Shown in pieces: positions 15,645 through 23,909 of a DNA stretch of 41,760 nt (within the stretch, counting starts at the first letter, position 1; every line of letters starts with the position of its first letter). Below the pieces are notes generated by a model, which saw only the letters and a list, made by a program, of their open reading frames with translations, did no database searches and was not told the DNA's origin. A program made the translations under genes and the position numbers. The stretch spans positions 1 through 41,760 of the forward strand of contig CAYPMK010000010.1 of the NCBI GenBank assembly GCA_964411885.1, read 5' to 3'. This DNA comes from JAKLHL01 sp964411885 (lineage in GTDB: Bacteria > Bdellovibrionota > JAFGOL01).

Positions 15645-16130
15645 TTAATACTCTATTATCTCTATATCTTGGGTATTTGGATTTTCTCCAAGCACAACTA
15701 TATCAAGGTCCTTATTACCTGCTTCCAATATCTTAATACTTTCCTGTTCGTCTACAGCAATAAATAGTTTAGCCAAATCTTTATCCGGCAAGAAACTAAG
15801 CCCAACCACTGTAACACCACTAACAAGTTTATCAATTTCCCCACTTGGATCCCGGTTAAGTAGATCAATTTTAACTCCAGGATAAATTATCTCTAAAGGA
15901 AGCTTAGCTATATCGAACAGAACGCTAACAGCTTTCTTGTCCTTGATAGCATCATGCAATAATACAGCACCTTCGTCATCGGTGTCAGTAGGTACAGATC
16001 TTATAAGTCTAACCAATAAAAGTGTAGCAAACATAGAAAACACACAAATAACAGCGACCATTTTTTTGCTATTTAGAATTATCCTTAACAGCCGCTTCGA
16101 GTTTTTCATATAATCCAGAAAAGGTTTCAT
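15645..16130 (-). CDS. CpaB/RcpC-like Flp pilus assembly protein, short form
   Basis: 161 residues from ATG 16130; internal starts at 16109 and 16061 are possible. A transmembrane helix (MVAVICVFSMFATLLLVRLI, about 24-43) is followed by KKAVSVLFDIAKLPLEIIYP, VKIDLL, VSGVTVVGLS and LAKLFIAVDEQESIKILEAG. These track the RcpC half of CpaB (RAVSVPVD, PGDRVDVL, VRVLAVG, TLAVTPEQAEKLALA). The N-terminal SAF/antifreeze-type domain of full CpaB (about 250-300 residues in total) is missing or very short. CpaB helps stabilise the Flp/Tad secretin channel. It overlaps the TadE-like gene by 62 bases and is the last of the cluster. Similarity judged by eye. Confidence 0.6.
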   Translation of the reverse strand: MKPFLDYMKNSKRLLRIILNSKKMVAVICVFSMFATLLLVRLIRSVPTDTDDEGAVLLHDAIKDKKAVSVLFDIAKLPLEIIYPGVKIDLLNRDPSGEIDKLVSGVTVVGLSFLPDKDLAKLFIAVDEQESIKILEAGNKDLDIVVLGENPNTQDIEIIEY

Positions 16131-16389
16131 CCTTTAGATCCTCCTCTTTATCTATACAGAAGGCTTTGTTTGGTTTTCTTATTTTGATAGAATAAAGATC
16201 GTTAACATATATAGAATCTTGACCACAAACCACGTCGTTGTAACAGGAGCCATTAAAAAACCAGTTATAAACACCTTGTCTCATTTTGTCCTCTAAATCT
16301 AATCTTTTATCTATCCTTTTAGAAAAACTAAGACCGCCCAACACCAAAGGAATACTTACGACCATAACAAGAATAAATTCAGCCAACAT
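16069..16389 (-). CDS. TadE-like pseudopilin-type protein
   Basis: 106 residues. It opens with MLAEFILVMVVSIPLVLGGL, the Glu-containing hydrophobic N-terminus typical of TadE/TadF-like minor pilins (E at position +5 after a putative processing site), followed by a soluble domain with Cys residues (GSCYNDVVCG, KAFCID). The gene overlaps neighbours on both sides (11 and 62 bases), so the cluster is tightly coupled. Exact TadE/TadF identity is uncertain. Confidence 0.5.
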   Translation of the reverse strand: MLAEFILVMVVSIPLVLGGLSFSKRIDKRLDLEDKMRQGVYNWFFNGSCYNDVVCGQDSIYVNDLYSIKIRKPNKAFCIDKEEDLKDETFSGLYEKLEAAVKDNSK

Positions 16390-17166
16390 AGATCAATTTC
16401 ACCGTCCAATCACTTTCTGTGGGGGCAAACCATTGTGTTTTTGGATCATCATAAGAAGGACTTTTTATACAAACTTTAGACGAGACAGGAAAAGGACCAT
16501 GCTCCACACAGGCAGTTTCAAAAACATTATTCTTAAATTCTATTAAACCCGGAATGTTTATAAAACCAAGATCAACAGAGGGTTGTCTTTTGTAGACCAC
16601 ATAATGTAAATTTGGCAAAAGATCTATTCTATTAGAGCGTCTTAATTNNNNNNNNNNNNNNNNNNNNNNNNNNNNNNNNNNNNNNNNNNNNNNNNNNNNN
16701 NNNNNNNNNNNNNNNNNNNNNNNNNNNNNNNNNNNNNNNNNNNNNNNTAGACCACATAATGTAAATTTGGCAAAAGATCTATTCTATTAGAGCGTCTTAA
16801 TTGTAGATCCAACACCGGAGCATAAACCTTAAGTCTTAGTAATAAAAGATCCTGATACTCCTGTAAACCCTTACAGGCAAAATTAAGAGCCTCTATAAGT
16901 GGTGCTAGTTCTGGAGTGAAGACGAGTAAGGCACTCATAATTCCTATCCGTTTTAACTGTTTGTTAGCCCAAGACACCTTGTCCATAGTATCTGTATAAA
17001 GACTTAATACAGAGAACATATGTGCATCCCTTGCATTTTGGTCATGTAATATTTGCGAACTAGCAAGATAGATCCTATTAACAGAAAAGATCAAACTAAC
17101 CAAAATAAAAACAAAAACACATGATACAGCAAGCATGCTACCCTTGTTATTTTTTAAATATCTCAT
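16379..17166 (-). CDS. TadG-like protein, falsely split by an assembly gap
   Basis: The N-terminal half (17166 to 16748) and the C-terminal half (16592 to 16379) are one gene: a 55-base sequence is duplicated on both sides of the 100 N. Removing one copy and the Ns gives 633 bases, an exact 210-codon frame plus stop. The protein begins MRYLKNNKGSMLAVSCVFVF, the Gly-Ser plus hydrophobic helix found at the start of TadG-like Flp-locus proteins, then a helical region and a C-terminal part with Cys (ACVEHGPFPVSSKVCIKSPS). It overlaps both flanking genes. TadG function is poorly known; it lacks an obvious vWA domain at this size. Confidence 0.6.
16593..16802. repeat. 55-base identical repeat flanking an N run (contig-end overlap)
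   Basis: 16593-16647 equals 16748-16802 base for base, separated by exactly 100 N (16648-16747). This is an unmerged contig overlap rather than a biological repeat; collapsing it restores one reading frame. Confidence 0.93.
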
Positions 17167-17470
17167 GATCTATTCCTTTTTTGCTCATTAATTTTTTGAA
17201 TTTTATTCTTGGCGTTATTACTCCTTCTATATAAAGACGATCTTTAAACTGCAGAATTTTTTGTTTTTTAAATATTGGATCAAAATTGTTTGCTAGTTTT
17301 TTAGAATCTTTATAAGCCTCTGCTCTACCAAAAAATACAAGACCTCTATCGTGGAAGAAAGAACTAAGTCCACACTGTAATTTAAATACTAAGAAAAAAA
17401 TCAATAAAAGAAGTAAAACAAAAAGCATAAATAATTTAACAGAAGAAAATATAAATTCTAGAAGGACCAT
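17147..17470 (-). CDS. Membrane-anchored protein in the Flp-type cluster
   Basis: 107 residues. One long N-terminal hydrophobic helix (LFMLFVLLLLLIFFLVFKLQ, about 13-32) is followed by a basic soluble part (RAEAYKDSKKLANNFDPIFK, IKFKKLMSKKGIDHEIFKK). By position between the Flp pilin and the TadG-like gene, and by its single N-terminal helix, it is probably another minor pilin or TadE/F-type component, but no motif settles this. Overlaps both neighbours (20 and 13 bases). Confidence 0.55.
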   Translation of the reverse strand: MVLLEFIFSSVKLFMLFVLLLLLIFFLVFKLQCGLSSFFHDRGLVFFGRAEAYKDSKKLANNFDPIFKKQKILQFKDRLYIEGVITPRIKFKKLMSKKGIDHEIFKK

Positions 17471-17712
17471 TTACCACCTTTTTTATTGGCGTTCTTGTTA
17501 AAATCAGAAAGGCCACGTCTTGTTACATATTTTTCTTCTATATCTGGAAGGTCTTTACCAACATTAGTGCTTCGCTCTTGTAGACTTGATGTTATTTCTG
17601 CAAGCTTAACCCTTACTGTTTGTCCTAAAAGTTCTGTAATACCTATTGCCGCTATAGCCAACAACGCCACCATGATTATGTACTCTATCATGCCTTGTCC
17701 TTTTCTTTTCAT
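17458..17712 (-). CDS. Flp-type pilin
   Basis: 84 residues from ATG 17712 (GGAGG 5 bases upstream; the GTG at 17718 lies within the Shine-Dalgarno region). The N-terminus KRKGQGMIEYIIMVALLAIA is the Flp/Fap class signature: basic leader, Gly cleavage site, Glu-Tyr at +4/+5, hydrophobic helix. It is longer than typical Flp pilins (about 50-65) because of a charged tail (LPDIEEKYVTRRGLSDFNKN). First gene of the cluster of five. The ATPase, secretin and prepilin peptidase needed for a Tad machine are not in this window. Confidence 0.82.
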   Translation of the reverse strand: MKRKGQGMIEYIIMVALLAIAAIGITELLGQTVRVKLAEITSSLQERSTNVGKDLPDIEEKYVTRRGLSDFNKNANKKGGKWSF

Positions 17713-17813
17713 AAGCACCTCCGCTATGAAAAGAAAGAGTACAAATACTAGACCATTTTAATTAAAGATATGTGTTGTAGGCAGCGTACGAAAAAATGTA
17801 TTAATTGTTCAAT

Positions 17814-18173
17814 TTAAAGAAGATCAGCCCTATCCCTATAGAATTCACAGATACCATCAATACATTTTGCAGAACCTTGCTCACAAGGGATGGATGGAGC
17901 AATCTCTGTACAAGAAACATTTTCACATTCAAATAAAGAGGTAAAATCCGTATGTTCTAAAATATTAACGGCAATGGCTTCTCCACCATTGGCACAATCA
18001 CAACAACCATTATTTGCATAAGTACATTCAGAATCTAAGTCACAATACCTATAAGAAAGGGTCTCTTCTCTGGAAAGTTTTTTTGGATCACCAGCATTGT
18101 CAAAATCTCCCACAGAACCTGCTGCACAAGAAAAAAGAAATAGTATCAATATGTAAGGATAAATTTTAATCAT
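17814..18173 (-). CDS. Cysteine-rich lipoprotein
   Basis: 119 residues. Lipoprotein signal IKIYPYILILFLFSC with Cys16. The mature domain has ten more cysteines in a pattern CDLDSEC-x6-CCDC ... C-x4-C ... C-x5-C-x4-C, likely disulfide-bonded. Similar small DxEC/GCCxC lipoproteins are frequent in Myxococcota-like genomes with unknown role. The FMN reductase upstream ends 1 base before its start, so they are co-transcribed. Confidence 0.7.
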   Translation of the reverse strand: MIKIYPYILILFLFSCAAGSVGDFDNAGDPKKLSREETLSYRYCDLDSECTYANNGCCDCANGGEAIAVNILEHTDFTSLFECENVSCTEIAPSIPCEQGSAKCIDGICEFYRDRADLL

Positions 18174-18728
18174 TTATAGATCCTTATTAGCATACTTTAA
18201 GAAAGAATTAAGCAGTTTTTCAAGCCCATTGCTTAACTTTTCATCCTTAAGGGCTTTAAAGTCGCCAGTAAAAGCCTCGTGTGCAAGGGATAAAGAGAAC
18301 ATGTCTGGATACACATGTGCACCAAGAGCAGAGAGGGGGATCCTTAAAGACCAAAGACCACGATTACCACCAACTAAAGAGGGTGAGGCAGAAGCCAAAA
18401 ATATTTGTTTATTCCTAAAAGGCTGTTGTTTTATCCTAGAAGCCCAGTCTATTAAATTTTTTAAATTCCCCGGTGTAGAAAAATTATACTCAGGAGAAAC
18501 TATGACTACTGCTTCATGTTCATCCAATAGAGCCTTAAAATTCTGTGCATTTAGTGGAACACCTCGTGATGTTTCTACATCCCCATCATATAAAGCTGTT
18601 TCATAGTCCTTTATCTCTGAAAAACTTACGTCAAGCCCCAACTTTTTAATCTTTTCATAAATTATATTTGATAAAGCTTTGTTGAGTGAACCATTCCTTG
18701 ATGAAGCAGAAAAAACTAATATTTTCAT
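18174..18728 (-). CDS. NAD(P)H-dependent FMN reductase family flavoprotein
   Basis: 184 residues from ATG 18728 (MKILVFSASSRNGSLNKALS); an upstream start at 18743 would overlap the preceding gene further. The flavodoxin-like fold is visible: FMN-phosphate loop SSRNGSLNKAL, then VVIVSPEYNFSTPGNLKNLI, the family's flavin-contact motif. It reduces FMN or quinone/chromate-type acceptors with NAD(P)H in the cytoplasm; the true substrate is unknown. It overlaps the stop region of the Wzz-like gene, implying co-translation. Confidence 0.85.
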   Translation of the reverse strand: MKILVFSASSRNGSLNKALSNIIYEKIKKLGLDVSFSEIKDYETALYDGDVETSRGVPLNAQNFKALLDEHEAVVIVSPEYNFSTPGNLKNLIDWASRIKQQPFRNKQIFLASASPSLVGGNRGLWSLRIPLSALGAHVYPDMFSLSLAHEAFTGDFKALKDEKLSNGLEKLLNSFLKYANKDL

Positions 18729-18730
18729 GA

Positions 18731-19588
18731 TCAATTTTTCCAATACTTTTTTAATCTAGTTTTGTTGTTAGACCAAAATTCGATAATATACGTTGCTGTA
18801 AAAGCCAACATAATCGATAGTATGAACACAAGTACGCTATATTTTACTACTTTCTTTTTATTAAAATGACGTTTAAGTTCTAACTTTACATCCCTATTCT
18901 CTAAACTATCACTGCTTACTAATCTAAAATCTTTTTGGTTACTCGCTATATAGTCAGTAATAAAAGTCACATATGATTCGTCTGCTTTAAGGTTCTCTAT
19001 TGAATATATAAATTTTCCCTGAACAATATTAAAGTAATAGTTAAACAGGTTACAATATTTTAGTTCATCTGGAGTATTAAAAAGATCTTTAACAGAAATA
19101 TTTGAAGCCCTTGAAACATAAAGTTGCCTACAACTTGCAAATGTTTCTGGCCTCATCGCTATGTAGTTAGAATATAGGCCATTCATGCTGTCCATAAGGC
19201 TTGTATACCTTTTGACAAAAAGATCTAACTCATCTTTTCTGTCAAAAAAGTAGTCTACGCCTCCAGACCCATTTAACTGTAATTCAAAATTAATAGACTC
19301 TGTACCAGAGGGCATTAATACAGAAGTTAGTGCCTTTTTATATCCATCAAGATCGTTAGTTTTCTTAAAATATGAATAAGAAGCATACACAGGATCTTTG
19401 GTAACAGACACAGCCAACTCTGCAGTATAAACTTTTTTAGAACCTGATGTCCTTACATATTCCTTAACAATAATCGCTGAGGTAATCACAAAAGTAAAAA
19501 GTACTATGAACCAAATAATAAAAGAACGCCTTTTAATAAGTACTCCCAAAAGGTCTATAAGATCTATTTCATCTGTGTGGTTTGTCAT
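18731..19588 (-). CDS. Wzz/chain-length-determinant-like membrane protein
   Basis: 285 residues; AGGAGGAG lies 4 bases before the ATG. The N-terminal signature EIDLIDLLGVLIKRRSFIIW leads into TM1 (about 20-44). A periplasmic domain of about 200 residues follows, then TM2 (YSVLVFILSIMLAFTATYII, about 248-268) and a short basic tail. This two-TM architecture is that of Wzz polysaccharide co-polymerases, which set O-antigen or capsule chain length. The Pro-rich motif before TM2 is not obvious, so it is a divergent member. Confidence 0.7.
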   Translation of the reverse strand: MTNHTDEIDLIDLLGVLIKRRSFIIWFIVLFTFVITSAIIVKEYVRTSGSKKVYTAELAVSVTKDPVYASYSYFKKTNDLDGYKKALTSVLMPSGTESINFELQLNGSGGVDYFFDRKDELDLFVKRYTSLMDSMNGLYSNYIAMRPETFASCRQLYVSRASNISVKDLFNTPDELKYCNLFNYYFNIVQGKFIYSIENLKADESYVTFITDYIASNQKDFRLVSSDSLENRDVKLELKRHFNKKKVVKYSVLVFILSIMLAFTATYIIEFWSNNKTRLKKYWKN

Positions 19589-19754
19589 ATTCTCCTCCTA
19601 CATATTAAACACTAATTACTTATCATTATGTTTAATCCTAGTCTACACCATCATATACAATATAGTGTAATTTTATAGCTAATATTTAGATCAACTTTAG
19701 TAGTATTGTATTTATAAATTGAAATGATTATTTAAACCATATATTCTCTTGCTT
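19589..19754. promoter_or_regulatory. AT-rich divergent intergenic region with promoter for the glycosyltransferase
   Basis: 166 bases between divergent genes. Plus strand TTGAAA (19719-19724), 17-base spacer, TATTCT (19742-19747); the ATG at 19755 is 8 bases further with no Shine-Dalgarno. The minus-strand gene has a strong Shine-Dalgarno but no convincing -35/-10 was found. Confidence 0.4.
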
Positions 19755-21155
19755 ATGAATAAGTTCTTAAAAAATTTTCTTAATCATTATTCCTTAGAGC
19801 AGCACCTATTTATAGCCATTGCACTAGGCTTGTTATTTAGGATTTTTGCTTCTTTCTTTGTATATACTCCGATGGCATTAGACGATCTAGGACATTATTG
19901 GCTTCCAGCCATAAGAATGGCTGACGGACTTCCAATGAATTTACCTGAATATAGAGCGCCATTATTACCTTATATCTTGTGGATCTTTATAAAAACAGCA
20001 GATGTACTTGGACTTGGAAGTGATCCTATCAACAGGATCTACTCCATGAATCTTGGGCTTGGTTTATTCTCTTTGCTGGGGATAGTTGGTGCTTACTATT
20101 ATTGCAAAGGAGCCATAAAACAGAACAATAAATATTTTTCTGTGTTGCTTTATTTTTTTAGTATCTACGCCGTTATGCCTTACATTTCAACTCGAGCTGG
20201 TGGAGAGTTCTTCTGTATATCATTACTTATGTTAGGGATAGGGTTACTTAAATATGAAAAAACTTTTCTTGGTTTATTTTTTATAGGAATTGCAGTTCTG
20301 TTCAGATATCAACTTGGGATTATTTACATCTTTTATGGCCTTTATGGATTTAAAAGAAAAACAATAATAAATGCTCTCATAATAGGGCTAATCCTATTAA
20401 CAATAGAGTCTTTAGTCGATCTTTCTTATGGACGGAAAATGCTTGGGACTTTAATGGCATATATAGCAGAAAACCAAAAGCCTTATCGTAGTATGACTTG
20501 GTATAATTTTATACTTTTTACATTAGCTCTTTGTGCATTCCCTTTATCTTGTGTAATGATTAATAAAGTAAAGGTTGTATATTCAAAACATAAAGAGGCT
20601 GTAATAGCCATACTTATTATTGTTATATCTCATTCCTTGGTTCCTCATAAAGAAGAAAGGTTCATAATGCCAATATTACCATTCTTGTTTATTTTTATGT
20701 CTAGTTTATGGTCAGAGTCTGCGGAACAAAAATATTCGCAAATAATATTTAGTCCGGCATTTCTGATCATAAATACTTTTTTCTTGATTCTGGCATCTTT
20801 TATACCCTCACAAACAGGCAGAATAGATCCATTGCTTGATGCTAATAAAAAAAGCAAAGCAACTGGCTTTGCACTAATTAATACTGATTTCTCTAAGTGG
20901 GCATACGATGTATATCTTAATAAAAACGTATTACAAATAGATGCAAAACCAAGAGAGCGCCTTGATCTAGACAAAAACATTAATTCTATTTTCGTAGTTG
21001 CTGCTAGTAATACTTCTTTAATAAAACCAGAGGGATTCACCTGTGAAGAACCTAAATTCTATTCAAGTCCAATAGATAAAGTGTTATTTAAGCTTAATCC
21101 TAAGCTTAATTCTAGAAAAAAAACTACGACAAGCATGTTTTGTAAAAAATATTGA
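19755..21155 (+). CDS. GT-C fold glycosyltransferase, ALG9/PIG-B (GT22)-like
   Basis: 466 residues from ATG 19755 (a TTG at 19749 is in frame). Multi-pass membrane protein. The N-terminal loop after TM1 has Asp-Asp-Leu-Gly-His (about residues 43-47), the acidic catalytic/lipid-phosphate motif position of GT-C enzymes. Near residue 298 the motif PHKEERFIMPILPFLFIF is the HKEERF signature of the ALG9-like mannosyltransferase family. It probably transfers a sugar from a polyprenyl-phosphate donor in the periplasm. Divergent from the Wzz-like gene, so possibly part of envelope glycan synthesis. Specific sugar and acceptor unknown. Confidence 0.75.
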   Translation: MNKFLKNFLNHYSLEQHLFIAIALGLLFRIFASFFVYTPMALDDLGHYWLPAIRMADGLPMNLPEYRAPLLPYILWIFIKTADVLGLGSDPINRIYSMNLGLGLFSLLGIVGAYYYCKGAIKQNNKYFSVLLYFFSIYAVMPYISTRAGGEFFCISLLMLGIGLLKYEKTFLGLFFIGIAVLFRYQLGIIYIFYGLYGFKRKTIINALIIGLILLTIESLVDLSYGRKMLGTLMAYIAENQKPYRSMTWYNFILFTLALCAFPLSCVMINKVKVVYSKHKEAVIAILIIVISHSLVPHKEERFIMPILPFLFIFMSSLWSESAEQKYSQIIFSPAFLIINTFFLILASFIPSQTGRIDPLLDANKKSKATGFALINTDFSKWAYDVYLNKNVLQIDAKPRERLDLDKNINSIFVVAASNTSLIKPEGFTCEEPKFYSSPIDKVLFKLNPKLNSRKKTTTSMFCKKY

Positions 21156-21163
21156 ACTTACTA

Positions 21164-21240
21164 TGGCGGGGCCGACGAGACTCGAACTCGCGACCTCTGG
21201 CTTGACAGGCCAGCGTTCTAACCAACTGAACTACGACCCC
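21164..21240 (-). tRNA. tRNA-Asp (GTC)
   Basis: 77 nt with encoded CCA. Acceptor GGGGTCG pairs with CGGCCCC; anticodon stem CTGGC/GCCAG encloses loop CTGTCAA, anticodon GTC; T arm GCGAGTTCGAGTCTCGT. It lies 44 bases downstream of lpxC on the same strand and 8 bases from the end of the convergent glycosyltransferase gene. Confidence 0.96.
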
Positions 21241-21284
21241 GTTTAAGACTCGGTTTTTGTATGCTATTGGTTTTTGGATGTCAA

Positions 21285-22217
21285 TTAAAAAGTAGTTACG
21301 GTTTGAAGCAATGAAAAAGCCTTTTCTGTATAGGCTTTCTCGTCTACCAAGATTGGTTCTTCCAGAACCTTAAAACAGGTTTTTCTTTGGCGTAATTCCT
21401 TTAAGGCCAGCTTGTGTAATTCATGACCACTCTTATATGCAACAATGTGAGCAAGTAATCTTGTTCCATTACCACAAAGAGCCATATCACCCATTATATC
21501 CAAAACTTTGTGCCTTACGAATTCATCGCTGTAACTCATTATGTCTTTATTTATGACATTATCAGCACCAAGCACCAATGCATTTTTATAAGAACCGCCA
21601 AGCGCAAGCCCCTTTTCTTTTAACTTTTCAACTTCGTTCAAAAATCCAAAGGTCTTTGCCTTGGCAACTTCTGCTATGTAATTAAACGTATTATGCCTGT
21701 ATTCAAAATGCTGAAGCCCTACAACAGGGTGTTTATAATTAACTCTGCAAGATATTTTAAGGTCAGAAGCAGGCAATAGATAAACAAACCTGTCGTCTAT
21801 AGAAACAGATATTGGCTTTAATACCTGAAGATATTTAACGAACTTAGTTTGTTCTATTACACCAACAGCCTCTAATGCATCAATATAAGAAACAGAACTG
21901 CCGTCTAGAATAGGAACTTCTGGACCGTATACTTCCACAAAAGCATTGTCTATATTAAGCCCTCTGAGTGCAGACATAAGATGCTCTACCGTTGCTATTC
22001 TTGTCTTTCTGTTTCCAAGAACTGTGCTCATTTGGGTATCTACGACGTTTTTCCATGTTGCCTGTATACTCGGTCTTTTTGGCAGATCAGCCCTTGTAAA
22101 CAATATGCCTGTATTCTCTGGAGCTGGTTTTATAACTACACTAACTTCTGCGCCGCTGTGTAAGGCCACACCAGAAAATTCTACTCTTTCTCTTACTGTT
22201 CTTTGAAGCATCTTCAT
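21285..22217 (-). CDS. lpxC: UDP-3-O-acyl-N-acetylglucosamine deacetylase
   Basis: 310 residues, the family length. First committed step of lipid A synthesis, a zinc deacetylase. Zinc and catalytic residues are present: Glu78-His79 (VEHLMSAL), His236 and Asp240 in HKVLDIMGD, His265 in KSGHELHKL; also ILDGSSVSYIDAL. It follows ruvB by 97 bases, a gap containing a 28-base perfect palindrome, so it may have its own promoter. Its presence shows the cell makes lipopolysaccharide. Confidence 0.96.
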   Translation of the reverse strand: MKMLQRTVRERVEFSGVALHSGAEVSVVIKPAPENTGILFTRADLPKRPSIQATWKNVVDTQMSTVLGNRKTRIATVEHLMSALRGLNIDNAFVEVYGPEVPILDGSSVSYIDALEAVGVIEQTKFVKYLQVLKPISVSIDDRFVYLLPASDLKISCRVNYKHPVVGLQHFEYRHNTFNYIAEVAKAKTFGFLNEVEKLKEKGLALGGSYKNALVLGADNVINKDIMSYSDEFVRHKVLDIMGDMALCGNGTRLLAHIVAYKSGHELHKLALKELRQRKTCFKVLEEPILVDEKAYTEKAFSLLQTVTTF

Positions 22218-22258
22218 TATATTGAACCTACTCCCTTATATACAAAATACATCTCAAT

Positions 22259-22286
22259 TGCTATAAAAAATTAATTTTTTATAGCA
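22259..22286. repeat. 28-base perfect palindrome upstream of lpxC
   Basis: TGCTATAAAAAATT followed directly by its reverse complement. There is no loop spacing and no U-tract after it in the minus direction, so it is a poor intrinsic terminator for ruvB. A TATATA/TATAAG -10-like element lies just downstream toward lpxC, which puts the palindrome over the -35 region. It may be an operator. Confidence 0.85.
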
Positions 22287-22314
22287 CACTAAGCCATTGT
22301 ATTGACAAGTCTTT

Positions 22315-23328
22315 TTAAAAAAGGTTGCCTTTAGACCCGCCAAAATGCTTATAGGCCAAGGGAGTTGCCACTCTTCCACGGGGGGTCTTGTTTATATAAC
22401 CACACTGGATAAGGAACGATTCATAAAGGTCTTCTATGGTATCTGGTTCTTCACCTATACAAGAGGCAAGAGTACTTAAACCAACCGGACCTCCATCAAA
22501 TTTTTGTATTATGGTTAGCATTATTTTTCTGTCCATTTCATCAAAACCCTTGTCATCTACGTCCAACATATTAAGAGCCTTATCTGCAATATCCTTTGTT
22601 ATGATTCCATCTGCTTTTACCTGAGCATAGTCCCTTACCCGTCGTAAAAGTCTGTTGGCTATTCTTGGTGTACCACGAGATCTGCTTGCAAGTTCTGTAG
22701 CGCCGTCTTTTTTTATTTCCACACCAAGTATGCCTGCAGATCTTATTATTATCTTAGAAAGACTTTCTACGTCGTAATAATCAAGCCTGTGAGAAAAACC
22801 GAATCTGTCCCTTAAAGGAGCGGCTATTAACCCTGCTCTAGTTGTGGCACCTATAAGAGTAAATTTAGGTAATGGTATTTTTATAGCCTTTGCACCCGGA
22901 CCCTGACCAATGATCACATTAAGTTCAAAATCTTCCATTGCAGGATATAGGGTTTCTTCTACTGTTTTATTCAGCCGGTGTATCTCGTCTATAAAAAGCA
23001 CATCCCTATCACCAAGACTGGTTAGTATTGCGGCAAGATCCCCTGCTTTTTCTAAGGCTGGACCAGAAGTAACCCTAATAACGCAAGAAAGTTCGTTGGC
23101 AATAACGTTTGCTAAAGATGTTTTTCCAAGTCCCGGAGGTCCATGAAAAAGACAATGGTCCAGTGCCTCTCCTCTATCTTTGGCGGCTTTTATGAATACA
23201 GAAAGTTTTTCTTTAAGATTTTCCTGACCAATGAACTCATCCAAAAGTTTAGGACGTAGAGTTTGTTCAAATTGTACATCCTCTTGGTCCATCAAGGGAT
23301 CTAGTGTGTGATCTATGTCTGTACTCAC
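22315..23328 (-). CDS. ruvB: Holliday junction branch migration helicase RuvB
   Basis: 337 residues. AAA+ ATPase: Walker A GPPGLGKT (63-70), Walker B DEIH (114-117), sensor IGATTRAGLI, arginine-finger region LRDRFGF, C-terminal winged helix ending GYINKTPRGRVATPLAYKHF. It drives branch migration with RuvA. It overlaps ruvA by 4 bases. Confidence 0.97.
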   Translation of the reverse strand: MSTDIDHTLDPLMDQEDVQFEQTLRPKLLDEFIGQENLKEKLSVFIKAAKDRGEALDHCLFHGPPGLGKTSLANVIANELSCVIRVTSGPALEKAGDLAAILTSLGDRDVLFIDEIHRLNKTVEETLYPAMEDFELNVIIGQGPGAKAIKIPLPKFTLIGATTRAGLIAAPLRDRFGFSHRLDYYDVESLSKIIIRSAGILGVEIKKDGATELASRSRGTPRIANRLLRRVRDYAQVKADGIITKDIADKALNMLDVDDKGFDEMDRKIMLTIIQKFDGGPVGLSTLASCIGEEPDTIEDLYESFLIQCGYINKTPRGRVATPLAYKHFGGSKGNLF

Positions 23329-23909
23329 GCCATACTCCTAAGTGTTTCTCTTAATATTTCCTCTACTTTTCTTCCGTTGTTAATATCATCCATTCTTGGT
23401 CTTAATGCATCAACAGCCTCGTTCCTTTTATAGCCAAAACCAACTAAGGCTTCTACGAGTTCATCATAAGTTGAACGTTTTTCTCCTGCAAAACTAACAG
23501 TTGGAGAAGAATCACTAACACCTATTTTATCTCTTAATTCTATAATAACCCTTTCTGCTGTTTTCTTGCCTATGCCGGGTACTTTAGATAAAAGACCAGC
23601 ATCTTTAGAAGATATTATCTTAACAAGATCACCAACACTAAAGAAAGAGATTATCGCTAGCGCTGTTTTTGGACCAACACCACTTACAGAATACAATTTC
23701 CTAAAAACTTCTTTTTCAGAAACACTATTAAAACCAAACAAAGTTATGGAATCTTCTCTTACCACAGTATCTATATAAAGTTTTACTACACTGCCTCTTT
23801 CTGCCGTATAAGTTGCAGGCACTCTTACTGCATAACCAACACCGTTAACGTCTATTACTGCTTCTCCAGCGACTATATCAACAAAGCTACCTTTTAGAAC
23901 AGCTATCAT
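23325..23909 (-). CDS. ruvA: Holliday junction DNA helicase subunit RuvA
   Basis: 194 residues. OB-fold N-terminus (MIAVLKGSFVDIVAGEAVID), two helix-hairpin-helix motifs (LYSVSGVGPKTALAI, LSKVPGIGKKTAERVI), then an acidic-linker and domain III (VEALVGFGYKRNEAVDAL) that contacts RuvB. Overlaps ruvC by 23 bases. Confidence 0.97.
   Translation of the reverse strand: MIAVLKGSFVDIVAGEAVIDVNGVGYAVRVPATYTAERGSVVKLYIDTVVREDSITLFGFNSVSEKEVFRKLYSVSGVGPKTALAIISFFSVGDLVKIISSKDAGLLSKVPGIGKKTAERVIIELRDKIGVSDSSPTVSFAGEKRSTYDELVEALVGFGYKRNEAVDALRPRMDDINNGRKVEEILRETLRSMA

Noticed and set aside
16593..16802. Taking the duplicated 55 bases as a real repeat or attachment site
   Set aside because: It abuts exactly 100 N on both sides, and collapsing it restores one gene; this is a contig overlap.
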